Below, piece after piece: positions 42,195 to 51,624 of a stretch of 64,000 bases of DNA (the first letter of the stretch is position 1; every line of letters begins with the position of its first letter). Under the pieces are notes generated by a model that made no database searches, was not told the DNA's origin, and saw nothing but the letters and a program-made list of their open reading frames with translations. The stretch is from Microbacterium sp. RURRCA19A (lineage in GTDB: Bacteria > Actinomycetota > Actinomycetes > Actinomycetales > Microbacteriaceae): the NCBI RefSeq assembly GCF_900156455.1, contig NZ_FTNQ01000001.1:682001-746000 (forward strand), in the 5' to 3' direction. The position numbers were made by a program, and so were the translations under genes.

Positions 42195-42200
42195 GGGATG

Positions 42201-42833
42201 GTGACGACACCAGCGACGTATTCCCAGGCCGTGCGCGCCGTGAAGCGACCCGATCCGGTCGCGGTCGGCACCATCGTGTGGCTGGGCAGCGAGGTCATGT
42301 TCTTCGCGGGCCTCTTCGCGATCTACTTCACTCTCCGCAGCACCTCGGCGCCCCTCTGGGCCGAAGAGACCCAGCTGCTGAACGTCCCCTTCGCCGCCGT
42401 CAACACGTTCATCCTCGTGATGTCGTCGGTGACGTGCCAGATGGGCGTCTTCGCCGCCGAGCGCTACCAGCCCTACACGGTGAAGTCGAACAGCTTCTGG
42501 AAGCGTTGGGGAATGGTGGAGTGGTTCTACCTCACCTTCTTCCTCGGCGCGATCTTCGTGTCGGGCCAGGTGTGGGAGTACGCGACCCTCGTGACCGAGG
42601 GCATGCCCATCAGCGCCAACCCGTACGCGTCGGCCTTCTACCTGACCACCGGCTTCCACGCCCTGCACGTGACGGGTGGCCTCATCGCCTTCCTCCTCGT
42701 CATCGGCCGCGCCTACGCCGTCAAGAACTTCGGTCGCAAAGAGATGACCACCTCGATCGTCGTGTCGTACTACTGGCACTTCGTCGACGTCGTCTGGATC
42801 GCGCTGTTCTTCGTCATCTACTTCCTGAAGTAA
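42201..42833 (+). CDS. ctaE: Cytochrome c oxidase subunit III
   Basis: 210 residues with five or six membrane segments, the reduced actinobacterial type without the first two helices. Characteristic stretches are [70 protein letters not shown] and [18 protein letters not shown]. It supports proton uptake and stability of the aa3 oxidase. GTG 42201 is set by the CATAAT element six bases upstream; ATG 42198 is the alternative. First gene of the ctaE-qcrC-qcrA-qcrB operon. Confidence 0.93.
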   Translation: MTTPATYSQAVRAVKRPDPVAVGTIVWLGSEVMFFAGLFAIYFTLRSTSAPLWAEETQLLNVPFAAVNTFILVMSSVTCQMGVFAAERYQPYTVKSNSFWKRWGMVEWFYLTFFLGAIFVSGQVWEYATLVTEGMPISANPYASAFYLTTGFHALHVTGGLIAFLLVIGRAYAVKNFGRKEMTTSIVVSYYWHFVDVVWIALFFVIYFLK

Positions 42834-42849
42834 GAGAGCTGTACCTCAC

Positions 42850-43659
42850 ATGGCACGAGAGAAGAAGCCGCGTCGCTCGAACGGACGCCGCAGCCCCCTG
42901 GCCGCCGCCGCACTGATCGGTATCGGTCTGCTGCTCACGGGCGGCATCTACGCCGGAGCGTCGGCCGCCATGGCCGCCACCGACACCCCCACGAGCGCAT
43001 CGAACTCGGCCAGCACGGTGGAAGAGGGCAAGAAGCTCTTCCAGGCCAACTGCGCCACCTGTCACGGGCTCGACCTGCAGGGCAGCCAGCAGGGCCCGTC
43101 GCTCTTCGGCGTCGGTGAGCTGGCGGTCCACTTCCAGGTGTCGACCGGCCGCATGCCGCTGCAGGCGCAGGGCCCGCAGGCTCCGGTCAAGCCGGTGCAG
43201 TTCACCGAGGAGCAGGTCAACGCGATCGCCGCCTACGTGCAGTCCTCGGCCCCCGGCCCCACCTACCCGTCCGCCGAGATCGTCGACGGCCAGGGCGACG
43301 TTTCGCACGGAGCGGAGCTGTTCCGCATCAACTGCGCCATGTGCCACAACGTGGCCGGCGCCGGCGGTGCGCTCACCGAGGGCAAGTGGGCCCCCGACCT
43401 GCACACGGTCACTCCGGTGAACATGTACGCGGCGATGGTCACGGGACCGCAGAACATGCCGGTCTTCAACGACCTCAACCTCACCCCCGAAGACAAGCGC
43501 GACGTCATCTCGTACCTGATGTTCCTTCAGAAGTCCGAGTCCCCCGGCGGCTTCGCGCTCGGATCGCTCGGTCCGGTCTCGGAGGGTCTGTTCATCTGGA
43601 TCTTCGGCATCGGAGCGCTCATCGCGCTCACCGTGTGGATCACGGCGAAGTCCAACTGA
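42850..43659 (+). CDS. qcrC: Cytochrome bc1 complex dihaem cytochrome c subunit
   Basis: 269 residues with an N-terminal membrane anchor (about residues 15-38), two c-type haem motifs CATCH (in QANCATCHGLDLQG) and CAMCH (in RINCAMCHNVAGAG), and a C-terminal membrane segment. Both haems sit in one subunit, the actinobacterial arrangement in which QcrC passes electrons directly to the oxidase without a soluble cytochrome c. Located 16 bases after ctaE. Confidence 0.96.
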   Translation: MAREKKPRRSNGRRSPLAAAALIGIGLLLTGGIYAGASAAMAATDTPTSASNSASTVEEGKKLFQANCATCHGLDLQGSQQGPSLFGVGELAVHFQVSTGRMPLQAQGPQAPVKPVQFTEEQVNAIAAYVQSSAPGPTYPSAEIVDGQGDVSHGAELFRINCAMCHNVAGAGGALTEGKWAPDLHTVTPVNMYAAMVTGPQNMPVFNDLNLTPEDKRDVISYLMFLQKSESPGGFALGSLGPVSEGLFIWIFGIGALIALTVWITAKSN

Positions 43660-43697
43660 TCGTCGTCATCGACATTACGTAACGTACGAGGAGCACC

Positions 43698-44756
43698 ATG
43701 GCACACGAGGAAGACGCACTCGAGCACGAGAGGGCTTCATGGAAGCCCGGCTCCGGGCTCGCCGTCGCGGTTCCCGACCCCGTGCAGAACCCCGGCCTCC
43801 CGGGGCACCGCCAGCGCATGACCGATCAGGACCCGCAGGCGATGAAGCGTGCGGTCCGCACGGTCTACACGCTGTTCTACTTCTCCGTCGCGGCGAGCAT
43901 CTGGGCGAGCATCGCCTACATGATCTTCCCGATCGAGTCGGGCGCGCTGATCGACATCCGCTACAACAACCTCTTCATCGGTCTGGGCATCGCGTTCGCG
44001 CTGCTCGCGATCGGCATCGGTGCCATCCACTGGTCCAAGGCCGTCATGGCCGACAAGGAGCACATCGAAGACCGTCACGCGACGCGGGGCCGCGACACCA
44101 CCCGCGAGGGTGCGGTCAACGTCTTCGTCGAGGCCGACAAGGACTCCGGTTTCGGACGTCGCGAGATCATCCGCAACTCGATGTTCGCGGCGCTCCTCGC
44201 CTCGGTCATCCCCGGCATCACGCTGTTCCGCGGCCTGGCTCCGCAGGACGCCGACCCGGTCAAGCTGCTCAGCCACACCATGTGGAAGGGCGGCATGCGC
44301 CTCGCGCACGACCCGTCGGGGCGCCCGATCCGCGCCGCGGATGTCACGCTCGGCTCGGCGTTCCACGTCATCCCGGAAGAGCTCGCCGGTCTCGGCCACG
44401 ACGAGGGCTACCTCGAAGAGAAGGCCAAGGCCATCGTCCTGCTGATGCGTCTGCAGCCCGAGGCGCTGAACCCCGACACCAACCGCATGGACTGGACGTA
44501 CGACGGCATCGTCGCCTACTCCAAGGTCTGCACGCACGTCGGCTGCCCCGTCGCCCTGTACGAGCAGCAGACCCACCACCTCCTGTGCCCCTGCCACCAG
44601 TCGCAGTTCGACGTCGCCAACGGAGCGGCCGTCATCTTCGGCCCGGCCGCCCGTCCCCTGCCGCAGCTCCCCATCACGGTCGACGCCGAGGGCTACCTCG
44701 TCGCGCAGAGTGACTTCGAAGAGCCCGTCGGCCCCAGCTTCTGGGAGCGCTCATGA
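43698..44756 (+). CDS. qcrA: Rieske iron-sulfur subunit of cytochrome bc1
   Basis: 352 residues with three N-terminal membrane segments, as in actinobacterial QcrA, rather than the single one of mitochondrial Rieske proteins. The 2Fe-2S ligands are in KVCTHVGCPV and LLCPCHQSQFDV (Cys-x-His and Cys-x-x-His). The cluster takes electrons from menaquinol. A palindrome TTACGTAA precedes the gene in the 38-base gap. Overlaps qcrB by ATGA. Confidence 0.96.
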   Translation: MAHEEDALEHERASWKPGSGLAVAVPDPVQNPGLPGHRQRMTDQDPQAMKRAVRTVYTLFYFSVAASIWASIAYMIFPIESGALIDIRYNNLFIGLGIAFALLAIGIGAIHWSKAVMADKEHIEDRHATRGRDTTREGAVNVFVEADKDSGFGRREIIRNSMFAALLASVIPGITLFRGLAPQDADPVKLLSHTMWKGGMRLAHDPSGRPIRAADVTLGSAFHVIPEELAGLGHDEGYLEEKAKAIVLLMRLQPEALNPDTNRMDWTYDGIVAYSKVCTHVGCPVALYEQQTHHLLCPCHQSQFDVANGAAVIFGPAARPLPQLPITVDAEGYLVAQSDFEEPVGPSFWERS

Positions 44757-46585
44757 GCACCGCCACCCATCCCGCGGAGAACATCACCACCGAACCCGCG
44801 GTGTACTCCGGCCCGCCCAAGGCCGACCGCGACAAGCCCCTCGGCGGTCGCTTCGTCGGCGCAGCCGCGAACTACCTCGACGAGCGCACGAGCATCTCGG
44901 GCATCGTCAAGGAGCTCGGTCGCAAGATCTTCCCCGACCACTGGTCCTTCATGCTGGGCGAGATCGCCCTGTGGAGCTTCGTCGTCGTGCTGCTGTCGGG
45001 GACGTTCCTGACGTTCTTCTTCCAGGCCTCGATGGTCGAGACGCACTACAACGGCGCCTACGAGCCCATGCGCGGCATCGCGATGTCGGCGGCGATGGAG
45101 TCCGCGCTCCACATCTCCTTCGACCTCCGCGGCGGTCTGCTCGTCCGCCAGATCCACCACTGGGCTGCTCTGGTGTTCGTCGCCGGTATCGGCGTGCACA
45201 TGCTTCGCGTGTTCTTCACCGGAGCCTTCCGCAAGCCGCGTGAGCTCAACTGGGTCGTCGGCTTCATCCTGTTCATCCTGGCGATGGCAGAGGGCTTCAC
45301 CGGTTACTCGCTCCCCGACGACCTCCTCTCGGGCAACGGCCTCCGCATCATCGACGGCATGATCAAGGGCCTTCCCCTGATCGGCACGTGGACCTCGTTC
45401 CTCCTCTTCGGCGGCGAGTTCCCGGGCACCGCGATCGTCGGGCGCCTGTACACCCTGCACATCCTGTTGCTGCCCGCCATCCTGGTCGCGCTCCTCGCGG
45501 TGCACCTGATGCTCATGATCATCAACAAGCACACGCAGTTCGCCGGCCCTGCCCGGACGAACAGCAACGTCGTGGGCTATCCGATGCTCCCCGTGTACGC
45601 GTCCAAGATGGGCGGATTCTTCTTCATCACGTTCGGTGTGATCGTGTTGATCGCAGCCCTGGTGACGATCAACCCGATCTGGAACTACGGCCCCTACGAC
45701 CCGTCCCCGGTGTCGGCCGGTACCCAGCCCGACTGGTACATCGGCTTCGCCGACGGCATGCTGCGCCTGATCCCGCCGCACCTCGAGTTCGTGCTCTGGG
45801 GCCACACGTGGTCGTGGAACATCATCATCCCGGTCGGCGTGCTCGGTCTCTTCATCGTCCTCGTCCTGATCTACCCCTTCATCGAGGCGTGGATCACGGG
45901 CGACAAGCGCGAGCACCACATCGCCCAGCGTCCGCGCAACGCCGCGACCCGCACCGCCATCGGTGCCGCCGGCGTCACGTTCTACGCGGTCATGTGGGCT
46001 GCGGCCTCGTCCGACATCATGGCGACGCACTTCCATCTCACGATGGAGGGTGTCATCCACGCTCTCCAGGCGCTGCTCATCGTCGGGCCGATCATCGCCT
46101 ACTTCGTCACGAAGCGCATCTGCATCGCGCTGCAGAAGAAGGATCGGGAGATCGCGCTCCACGGCTACGAGTCGGGCCGTATCGTCCGCCTCCCCGGAGG
46201 CGAGTACATCGAGGTGCACCAGCCGGTCGATGAGTACGAGCGCTGGAAGCTGGTCGACAACGAGACCTACGAGCCCCTCGTCGTGCGTCCCAACGCCAAG
46301 GGTCAGATCTCGGGCCTGCAGAACTTCCGCGCAGCCGTCTCGCGCTGGTTCTTCGAGGACCGGCTCACCCCGCTCACCCAGGCGGAACTCGACGCCGCGG
46401 TGGCCCACCAGCACCACGAGCTCGATCACATCGCCACCGAGGAGGCCGACGAGATCGCCGGCGCCGACGCTCGGGCCGATGCCGAGGGTCGCCCTCACAA
46501 CGCGGTCGGTGAGCGCGTCGAGGTCGAGTTCCCCGCTCCGAAGGGCCTGGGCCCGCAGGACGCCTCGGACAACGACAAGAGCTGA
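44753..46585 (+). CDS. qcrB: Cytochrome b subunit of cytochrome bc1
   Basis: 610 residues. The first 420 residues hold the eight membrane helices and four haem-ligand histidines expected for cytochrome b (for example QIHHWAALVFVAGIGVHMLRVFF and LHILLLPAILVALLAVHLMLM). The remaining about 190 residues are a hydrophilic tail with a further membrane segment, longer than in mitochondria and typical of the actinobacterial complex. It binds menaquinol. The operon ends with a strong hairpin. Confidence 0.96.
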   Translation: MSTATHPAENITTEPAVYSGPPKADRDKPLGGRFVGAAANYLDERTSISGIVKELGRKIFPDHWSFMLGEIALWSFVVVLLSGTFLTFFFQASMVETHYNGAYEPMRGIAMSAAMESALHISFDLRGGLLVRQIHHWAALVFVAGIGVHMLRVFFTGAFRKPRELNWVVGFILFILAMAEGFTGYSLPDDLLSGNGLRIIDGMIKGLPLIGTWTSFLLFGGEFPGTAIVGRLYTLHILLLPAILVALLAVHLMLMIINKHTQFAGPARTNSNVVGYPMLPVYASKMGGFFFITFGVIVLIAALVTINPIWNYGPYDPSPVSAGTQPDWYIGFADGMLRLIPPHLEFVLWGHTWSWNIIIPVGVLGLFIVLVLIYPFIEAWITGDKREHHIAQRPRNAATRTAIGAAGVTFYAVMWAAASSDIMATHFHLTMEGVIHALQALLIVGPIIAYFVTKRICIALQKKDREIALHGYESGRIVRLPGGEYIEVHQPVDEYERWKLVDNETYEPLVVRPNAKGQISGLQNFRAAVSRWFFEDRLTPLTQAELDAAVAHQHHELDHIATEEADEIAGADARADAEGRPHNAVGERVEVEFPAPKGLGPQDASDNDKS

Positions 46586-46600
46586 GAGAACCCTTCTCCG

Positions 46601-46632
46601 CGAAACCCCGGCGCTTCGGCGCCGGGGTTTCG
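46601..46632 (+). terminator. Terminator of the ctaE-qcrCAB operon
   Basis: CGAAACCCCGGCGC (46601-46614) pairs perfectly with GCGCCGGGGTTTCG (46619-46632) around a TTCG tetraloop, 15 bases after the qcrB stop. The 14-base stem is among the strongest in the window. Confidence 0.88.
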
Positions 46633-46725
46633 TCGTTCCCCGGCGCAGACCCCCGCCCGGCGGCATGGCAGGAAGCGATCGGCGTCTGGCACCCCGCCCC
46701 CTCTCCCCCGGCCCGAAGGTGCGTT

Positions 46726-46731
46726 TAGCGT
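46726..46731 (+). promoter_or_regulatory. -10 element TAGCGT of the rhodanese gene
   Basis: Exactly six bases before ATG 46738. Confidence 0.55.
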
Positions 46732-46737
46732 GAGGCC

Positions 46738-47145
46738 ATGACCGACGCGCACACCTATTTCTCGCACCGACTCTCGTTCGAGACGGATCCCTCCGACGTG
46801 TACGCCGCGCAGAAGGCGGGCGACGCGTTCGTGCTCGTCGACGTCCGCGGCGAGGACGCGTGGGCTCAGGGACGCATCACGGGCGCGATCCACATGCCCT
46901 ACCGTCAGATCTCCGAACGTGCGCCCGCCGAGCTCGGCCGCGACACCCCGGTCGTCGTCTACTGCTGGAGTCCGGGCTGCAACGCCGGACAGAAGGGCGC
47001 GCGGGAGTTCGCGCTCCTCGGCTACTCGGTTCGCGAGATGATCGGCGGATACGAGTACTGGGTCCGCGAAGGTCAGCCGTTCGAGAACGACGAAGGACCG
47101 CTCGAGCGCGTCTTCGACCCCACCGTCATGGTCGTCCGTCGCTGA
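46738..47145 (+). CDS. Single-domain rhodanese-like protein
   Basis: 135 residues: one rhodanese domain with the active-site loop YCWSPGCNAGQKGA in which Cys follows Tyr (VVVYCWSPGC), so sulfur transfer is possible, and a clear DVRGEDAWAQGRITGAIHMPY start. It probably transfers sulfur from thiosulfate or handles sulfane sulfur. The gene has its own leaderless promoter and converges on the PP2C gene with 12 bases between stops. Confidence 0.9.
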   Translation: MTDAHTYFSHRLSFETDPSDVYAAQKAGDAFVLVDVRGEDAWAQGRITGAIHMPYRQISERAPAELGRDTPVVVYCWSPGCNAGQKGAREFALLGYSVREMIGGYEYWVREGQPFENDEGPLERVFDPTVMVVRR

Positions 47146-47157
47146 GCAGCGCCGGCG

Positions 47158-47946
47158 TCACGCGATCTCGACCTCTTCCGTGAACCAGCGCGCGGCCGAA
47201 CCGAAGAACACGGGGTCGCCCGGCGGGAGTTCGTCGTCCACGATGTCGCACACCACAACGGTCACGTTGTCGCGCGTGCCGGCCTCGAGCGCGAGCGCCA
47301 CCGCGGACGCGGCAGCGGAACGCGGGTCGGGCGCAGCGGCGATGAGACGTGCGACGTCCGCCTCGGGCACATAGTCCGTGAGGCCGTCGCTGCACAGCAT
47401 CCACCGGTCGCCCACGCGCGGCGCGTGCGACGCGACCGAGACCACATCGCCCTCGGAACCCCCGAGAGAGGCGGTGATGATGTTTCGCCGCGGATGAGAG
47501 GCGGCCGCTTCCGGTGAGATGATGCCGTGGTCGACGAGCGCCTGCACATAGGAATCGTCACGCGTTTGACGCGTGAACTCCTCGTCACGCAGCAGGTAGG
47601 CGCGAGAGTCGCCCGTATGAGCGAGCAGCAGCTCCGACTCGACCCCGAGGAACACGCCGGTGAAGGTCGTGGCCATGCCCTGCAGGGCGGGGTCGCGTTC
47701 CACGTGGGCACGGATGTCCCAGTTCGCCTCGCGAATGCGGACGAGCAGCCCTTCGGCATCCAGGCCTGTCCCCCGCGTCGCCACGAGGCGATGCACCAAC
47801 GATGCCGAAGCGAGATCGCCCGAAGGGCCGCCTCCCACGCCATCGGCCACCGCCGCCCCCCAGGATGCCGCGAATGCGGCATCCTGATTGGTGGGACGGT
47901 GGGCGCCGGCGTCGGAGACGGCCGCGGTGTTCAACCGAAGGGGCAC
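47158..47946 (-). CDS. PP2C-family serine/threonine phosphatase
   Basis: 262 residues. PP2C motifs: SDAGAHRPTNQDAAFA, GAAVADGVGGGPSGDLAS (metal Asp-Gly), LAHTGDSRAYLL, MLCSDGLTDYV and GTRDNVTVVVCDI. It dephosphorylates Ser/Thr of proteins in the cytoplasm and is probably the counterpart of a Pkn-type kinase. GTG 47946 was taken as start, four bases after the ctaF stop; it looks like the last gene of the ctaC-ctaD-ctaF operon. No ribosome site is obvious, consistent with coupling. Confidence 0.85.
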   Translation of the reverse strand: MPLRLNTAAVSDAGAHRPTNQDAAFAASWGAAVADGVGGGPSGDLASASLVHRLVATRGTGLDAEGLLVRIREANWDIRAHVERDPALQGMATTFTGVFLGVESELLLAHTGDSRAYLLRDEEFTRQTRDDSYVQALVDHGIISPEAAASHPRRNIITASLGGSEGDVVSVASHAPRVGDRWMLCSDGLTDYVPEADVARLIAAAPDPRSAAASAVALALEAGTRDNVTVVVCDIVDDELPPGDPVFFGSAARWFTEEVEIA

Positions 47947-47950
47947 GAGA

Positions 47951-48367
47951 TCAGCGCGCGAAGTACCCGCGGTAGTACTCGTAGACCCAGCCGACGATGG
48001 CGATCGCGAAGATGGCGAAGGCCACGGGCACGAGCCAGCTGCCGACCGCCAGTCCGATGACAGCGATCGCAGCCGAGCCGGCGAGGACGATGGGCCACCA
48101 CGACCACGGGCTGAACTCGCCCATCTCGGGGTCACCGTCGTCGATGTCGGCCGTCAGCGAGTCCTCGGGGAGCTCACCGCGCTGTGCCGAGACGACGCGA
48201 CCGATGTAGAACGCGATCATGGCGCTCATCAAGCCCATGAAGATCAGCGCAACCGTTCCCACCCACTCCACGGAGCCGTGGCTAATGACGTTCCACACCG
48301 CGTAGACGATGCCGATGAAGAACGCGAAGCCCGTGAGCAGCCACCAGAGTCCGACATTGGTACGCAT
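47951..48367 (-). CDS. ctaF: Actinobacterial cytochrome c oxidase subunit IV
   Basis: 138 residues with four membrane segments (two near the N-terminus, two near the C-terminus), separated by an acidic loop (TADIDDGDPEMGEFSPWSWWP). This is the actinobacteria-specific CtaF subunit. It stabilises the oxidase. Located three bases beyond the ctaD stop. Confidence 0.93.
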   Translation of the reverse strand: MRTNVGLWWLLTGFAFFIGIVYAVWNVISHGSVEWVGTVALIFMGLMSAMIAFYIGRVVSAQRGELPEDSLTADIDDGDPEMGEFSPWSWWPIVLAGSAAIAVIGLAVGSWLVPVAFAIFAIAIVGWVYEYYRGYFAR

Positions 48368-48370
48368 GGA

Positions 48371-50140
48371 TTACTTGACCTCTCCGGCTGCGGTGTCGAC
48401 GACGGGCGCGTCGGGCGCGTCCTTCGCAGGACCCACGCCGACCGGGATCCCGGCCTCGGGGTGGTTCAGGTCGAACGCGGGACGCTCGCTGCGGATACGC
48501 GGGATCGACGTGAAGTTGTGACGCGGCGGCGGGCAGGACGTGGCCCACTCGAGCGAGGCACCGTAGCCCCACGGGTCGTCGACCGTCACGCGCGGCGCCT
48601 TGCGCGCCGTGATCCAGACGTTCAGCAGGAACGGGATCATCGAAGCGCCCAGGATCATCGAGCCGATGGTGGAGAGCTGGTTGCCCCAGGTGAACCCGTC
48701 GGCCGCGGCGTAGTCGGCGTAGCGACGGACCATGCCATCCACACCCAACCAGTGCTGGATCAGGAACGTCATGTGGAAGCCGATGAACAGCATCCAGAAG
48801 TGCACCATGCCGAGACGCTCGTTGAGCATCTTGCCCGTCCACTTCGGCCACCAGAAGTAGAAGCCGGCGAACATCGCGAACACGACCGTGCCGAACACGA
48901 CGTAGTGGAAGTGCGCGACGACGAAGTACGAGTCGGAGAGGTGGAAGTCCAGCGGGGGCGACGCCAGGATGACGCCAGTGAGTCCACCGAAGACGAACGA
49001 GACCAGGAAGCCGAGTGCGAAGACCATCGGGGTCTCGAAGGTCACCGATCCCCGCCAAAGAGTTCCGATCCAGTTGAAGATCTTCACGCCGGTGGGCACC
49101 GCGATGAGCATCGTCATGAGCGCGAAGAACGGAAGCAGCACACCGCCGGTGACGTACATGTGGTGCGCCCACACGGCGACCGACAGGGCCGCGATCGCGA
49201 TCGTCGCGTAGACGAGCGTCTTGTACCCGAAGATCGGCTTGCGGCTGAACACCGGGAAGATCTCCGACACGATGCCGAAGAACGGCAGGGCGATGATGTA
49301 CACCTCGGGGTGACCGAAGAACCAGAACAGGTGCTGCCACAGCAGCACGCCACCGTTCTCGGGGTTGTAGATCTGGGCGCCGAGCACGCGGTCGGCGGCG
49401 GCGGCGAAGATGGCCGCGGCCAGGACCGGGAACGCGAGCAGGATCAGGATGCTCGTGATGAGCGTGTTCCAGGAGAAGATCGGCATCCGCCACATCGTCA
49501 TACCAGGCGCACGCATCGTGAGGACCGTCGTGATGAAGTTGACGGCACCGAGGATCGTGCCGAAACCGCTGATGCCGAGGCCCAGCATCCAGAGGTTTCC
49601 TCCGACGCCCGGGGAGAAGCTCGCATTCGCCAGTGGCTGATACGCGAACCAACCGAACCCGGCGGCGCCCTGCGGGGTGAGGAAGCCCGACACCGCGATC
49701 GTGGAGCCGAAGAGGAACAGCCAGAACGCGAACGCGTTCAGACGCGGGAACGCCACGTCGGGGGCGCCGATCTGCAGCGGGAGCAGCGCGTTGGCGAATC
49801 CGGCGAACAGCGGCGTCGCGAACATCAGCAGCATGATCGTGCCGTGCATCGTGAAGAGCTGGTTGTACTGCTCTTTGGTCGGGATGATCTGCATCCCGGG
49901 CTCGAAGAGCTCCGCACGGATGATGAGGGCCATCACGCCGCCGAGCATGAAGAAGAGCACCGACGCGATCAGGTACATGTACCCGATGGTCTTGTGGTCG
50001 GTGGAGGTGATCCACTTGACGACCAGGTTGCCCTTCTGCTCGACGCGGGTGCTACTCAGCAGAGCGGCCTGGCGGGGCGGGAGCGTCGTGGGACGCGAAG
50101 GACCCGTGCCCTGGAGCGGAAGCGTCGTGGCCATGATCAC
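48371..50140 (-). CDS. ctaD: Cytochrome c oxidase subunit I
   Basis: 589 residues with twelve membrane helices. The haem-copper motifs are visible: [22 protein letters not shown] (Cu_B His and cross-linked Tyr), [10 protein letters not shown] (two Cu_B His), and [30 protein letters not shown] with the haem a3 and haem a His. It reduces oxygen to water and pumps protons. GTG 50140 overlaps the ctaC stop (GTGA) with GAAGGG five bases upstream; ATG 50134, two codons later, is the alternative. Confidence 0.96.
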   Translation of the reverse strand: MIMATTLPLQGTGPSRPTTLPPRQAALLSSTRVEQKGNLVVKWITSTDHKTIGYMYLIASVLFFMLGGVMALIIRAELFEPGMQIIPTKEQYNQLFTMHGTIMLLMFATPLFAGFANALLPLQIGAPDVAFPRLNAFAFWLFLFGSTIAVSGFLTPQGAAGFGWFAYQPLANASFSPGVGGNLWMLGLGISGFGTILGAVNFITTVLTMRAPGMTMWRMPIFSWNTLITSILILLAFPVLAAAIFAAAADRVLGAQIYNPENGGVLLWQHLFWFFGHPEVYIIALPFFGIVSEIFPVFSRKPIFGYKTLVYATIAIAALSVAVWAHHMYVTGGVLLPFFALMTMLIAVPTGVKIFNWIGTLWRGSVTFETPMVFALGFLVSFVFGGLTGVILASPPLDFHLSDSYFVVAHFHYVVFGTVVFAMFAGFYFWWPKWTGKMLNERLGMVHFWMLFIGFHMTFLIQHWLGVDGMVRRYADYAAADGFTWGNQLSTIGSMILGASMIPFLLNVWITARKAPRVTVDDPWGYGASLEWATSCPPPRHNFTSIPRIRSERPAFDLNHPEAGIPVGVGPAKDAPDAPVVDTAAGEVK

Positions 50141-51018
50141 TTGTTCCCTTCGGCACCGGCCGTGTTGAGGTTCTGCAGGCGGGACAGATCGCTGATGTCG
50201 CCCACGTCACCGGCCGCACGCAGCGAGTCGAGGTACGACTCGTATTCTGCTTCGCTCACGACCTTGACGTTGAAGAGCATGGCGGAGTGGTACTCACCGC
50301 AGAGCTCGGCGCACTTGCCTTCGTACGTGCCCTCGCGCGTCGGAGTGAACGACCACTCGTTCTCACGACCGAGGTACATGTCCTTCTTGTAGAGGAAGTC
50401 GATGATCCAGAACGAGTGGATCACATCGCGCGAACGCAGGTCGATCTTGACCGTCTTGTTCACCGGGAGGTAGAGCGTCGGCACGTCCTGGAGGTCGTAT
50501 CCGTCGCCGGTCGCCTTGGCCTGGACACCCATCGAGTACACGGCGTCGGAATTGTCTTCCTTCGTGCCGTTGTACTGGAAGTCCCACGCCCACTGCTTGC
50601 CGTAGGCGGTGATGGAGACGTCCGGGTTGTCGTACTGGGTCTCGAGGGTGTTCTGGTCACGCGCGGTGAAGGCGAAGAACCCGATCACGAGGATCAGCGG
50701 CACGACCGTGTAGAAGATCTCGACGGGCATGTTGTATCGCAGCTGCACCGGCAGGCCCGACTGGCCCTTGCGACGGCGGTAGGCGATGACGGCCCACAGC
50801 ATGAGACCCCACGTGATGACGCCGACCGCGAGCAGGACGATCCACGAGTTCACCCACAGGCCGGCGACCATGTCGGTGTGGTTCGTCGCGGGCGTTCCGT
50901 CATCGACGAAGCCGGGGAGGAATCCGTGCAGCTGCGCAGTGGAGCAGCCCGACAGGAGTGCGACGGAAGCGATCCCGACGGGGACGGCTGCCCAACGAAG
51001 GCGACGTTTGGAGGGCAC
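50137..51018 (-). CDS. ctaC: Cytochrome c oxidase subunit II
   Basis: 293 residues. A lipoprotein-type signal ends in LLSGC (Cys at about residue 25), then two membrane helices and a periplasm-side cupredoxin domain with the Cu_A site: [12 protein letters not shown]. It receives electrons from QcrC and passes them to haem a. GTG 51018 follows GAAAGGTG. First gene of the ctaC-ctaD-ctaF unit; an erpA-type gene lies upstream in the same direction behind a hairpin. Confidence 0.95.
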   Translation of the reverse strand: MPSKRRLRWAAVPVGIASVALLSGCSTAQLHGFLPGFVDDGTPATNHTDMVAGLWVNSWIVLLAVGVITWGLMLWAVIAYRRRKGQSGLPVQLRYNMPVEIFYTVVPLILVIGFFAFTARDQNTLETQYDNPDVSITAYGKQWAWDFQYNGTKEDNSDAVYSMGVQAKATGDGYDLQDVPTLYLPVNKTVKIDLRSRDVIHSFWIIDFLYKKDMYLGRENEWSFTPTREGTYEGKCAELCGEYHSAMLFNVKVVSEAEYESYLDSLRAAGDVGDISDLSRLQNLNTAGAEGNK

Positions 51019-51107
51019 AGTGCACCTTTCCGGGTCGTGGATGTTGCTCTCGACAGTCTAGAGCAACCTCTTACGGTTCTCTGGCCAATCGTCCAGCACC
51101 GAAGCAT

Positions 51108-51126
51108 CGAAAACCCCCGGTTTTCG
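51108..51126 (-). terminator. Hairpin between erpA and ctaC
   Basis: CGAAAACC and GGTTTTCG pair perfectly around a three-base CCC loop, 60-80 bases after the erpA stop and about 90 bases before the ctaC start. Probably a terminator, without a clear U-tract. Confidence 0.6.
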
Positions 51127-51186
51127 CGGTGTGATCCGCGATTCCCGGGGGTCGTCGAATTCGGCGCCGGAGCGTCGTGGCGCGGC

Positions 51187-51552
51187 TCAGTGGAAGCTGT
51201 CGCCGCACGCGCAGGAGCCCTGCGCGTTGGGGTTGTCGATCGTGAAGCCCTGCTCCGAGATCGTGTCCTTGAAGTCGATGCTCGCACCGTCGAGGTACGG
51301 GACGCTCATGTCGTCGACGATGACCTCGACGCCGTCGAAGTCGGCGACCTTGTCGCCGTCGAGATAGCGCTCATCGAAGTAGAGCTGGTAGATCAGGCCC
51401 GAGCATCCGCCCGGCTGCACGGCGACCCGCAGGCGCAGATCGTCGCGTCCTTCCTGCGACAGCAGGCTCTTCACCTTGTCGGCGGCGGCGTCGGTCAGGG
51501 CGACTCCGTGCTCGCGGGTGACGGCGTCGGACGACAGTGTCGTGTCGGTCAT
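51187..51552 (-). CDS. erpA: HesB/IscA-type iron-sulfur cluster insertion protein
   Basis: 121 residues. The A-type carrier fold is shown by LRLRVAVQPGGCSGLIYQLYFDE, VEVIVDDMSVPYLDGASIDF and the C-terminal CACG pair; three cysteines bind or deliver Fe-S clusters. It would supply the Rieske protein and other enzymes. GAAGGGCCACGCC precedes ATG 51552. It has its own terminator and precedes the oxidase operon on the same strand. Confidence 0.93.
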   Translation of the reverse strand: MTDTTLSSDAVTREHGVALTDAAADKVKSLLSQEGRDDLRLRVAVQPGGCSGLIYQLYFDERYLDGDKVADFDGVEVIVDDMSVPYLDGASIDFKDTISEQGFTIDNPNAQGSCACGDSFH

Positions 51553-51624
51553 GGCGTGGCCCTTCGGGTCGTTCGGTCGCGGGGACGAGTCGATTCTACG
51601 CCCGCCTCGTCCCCGGAGAGCCGA

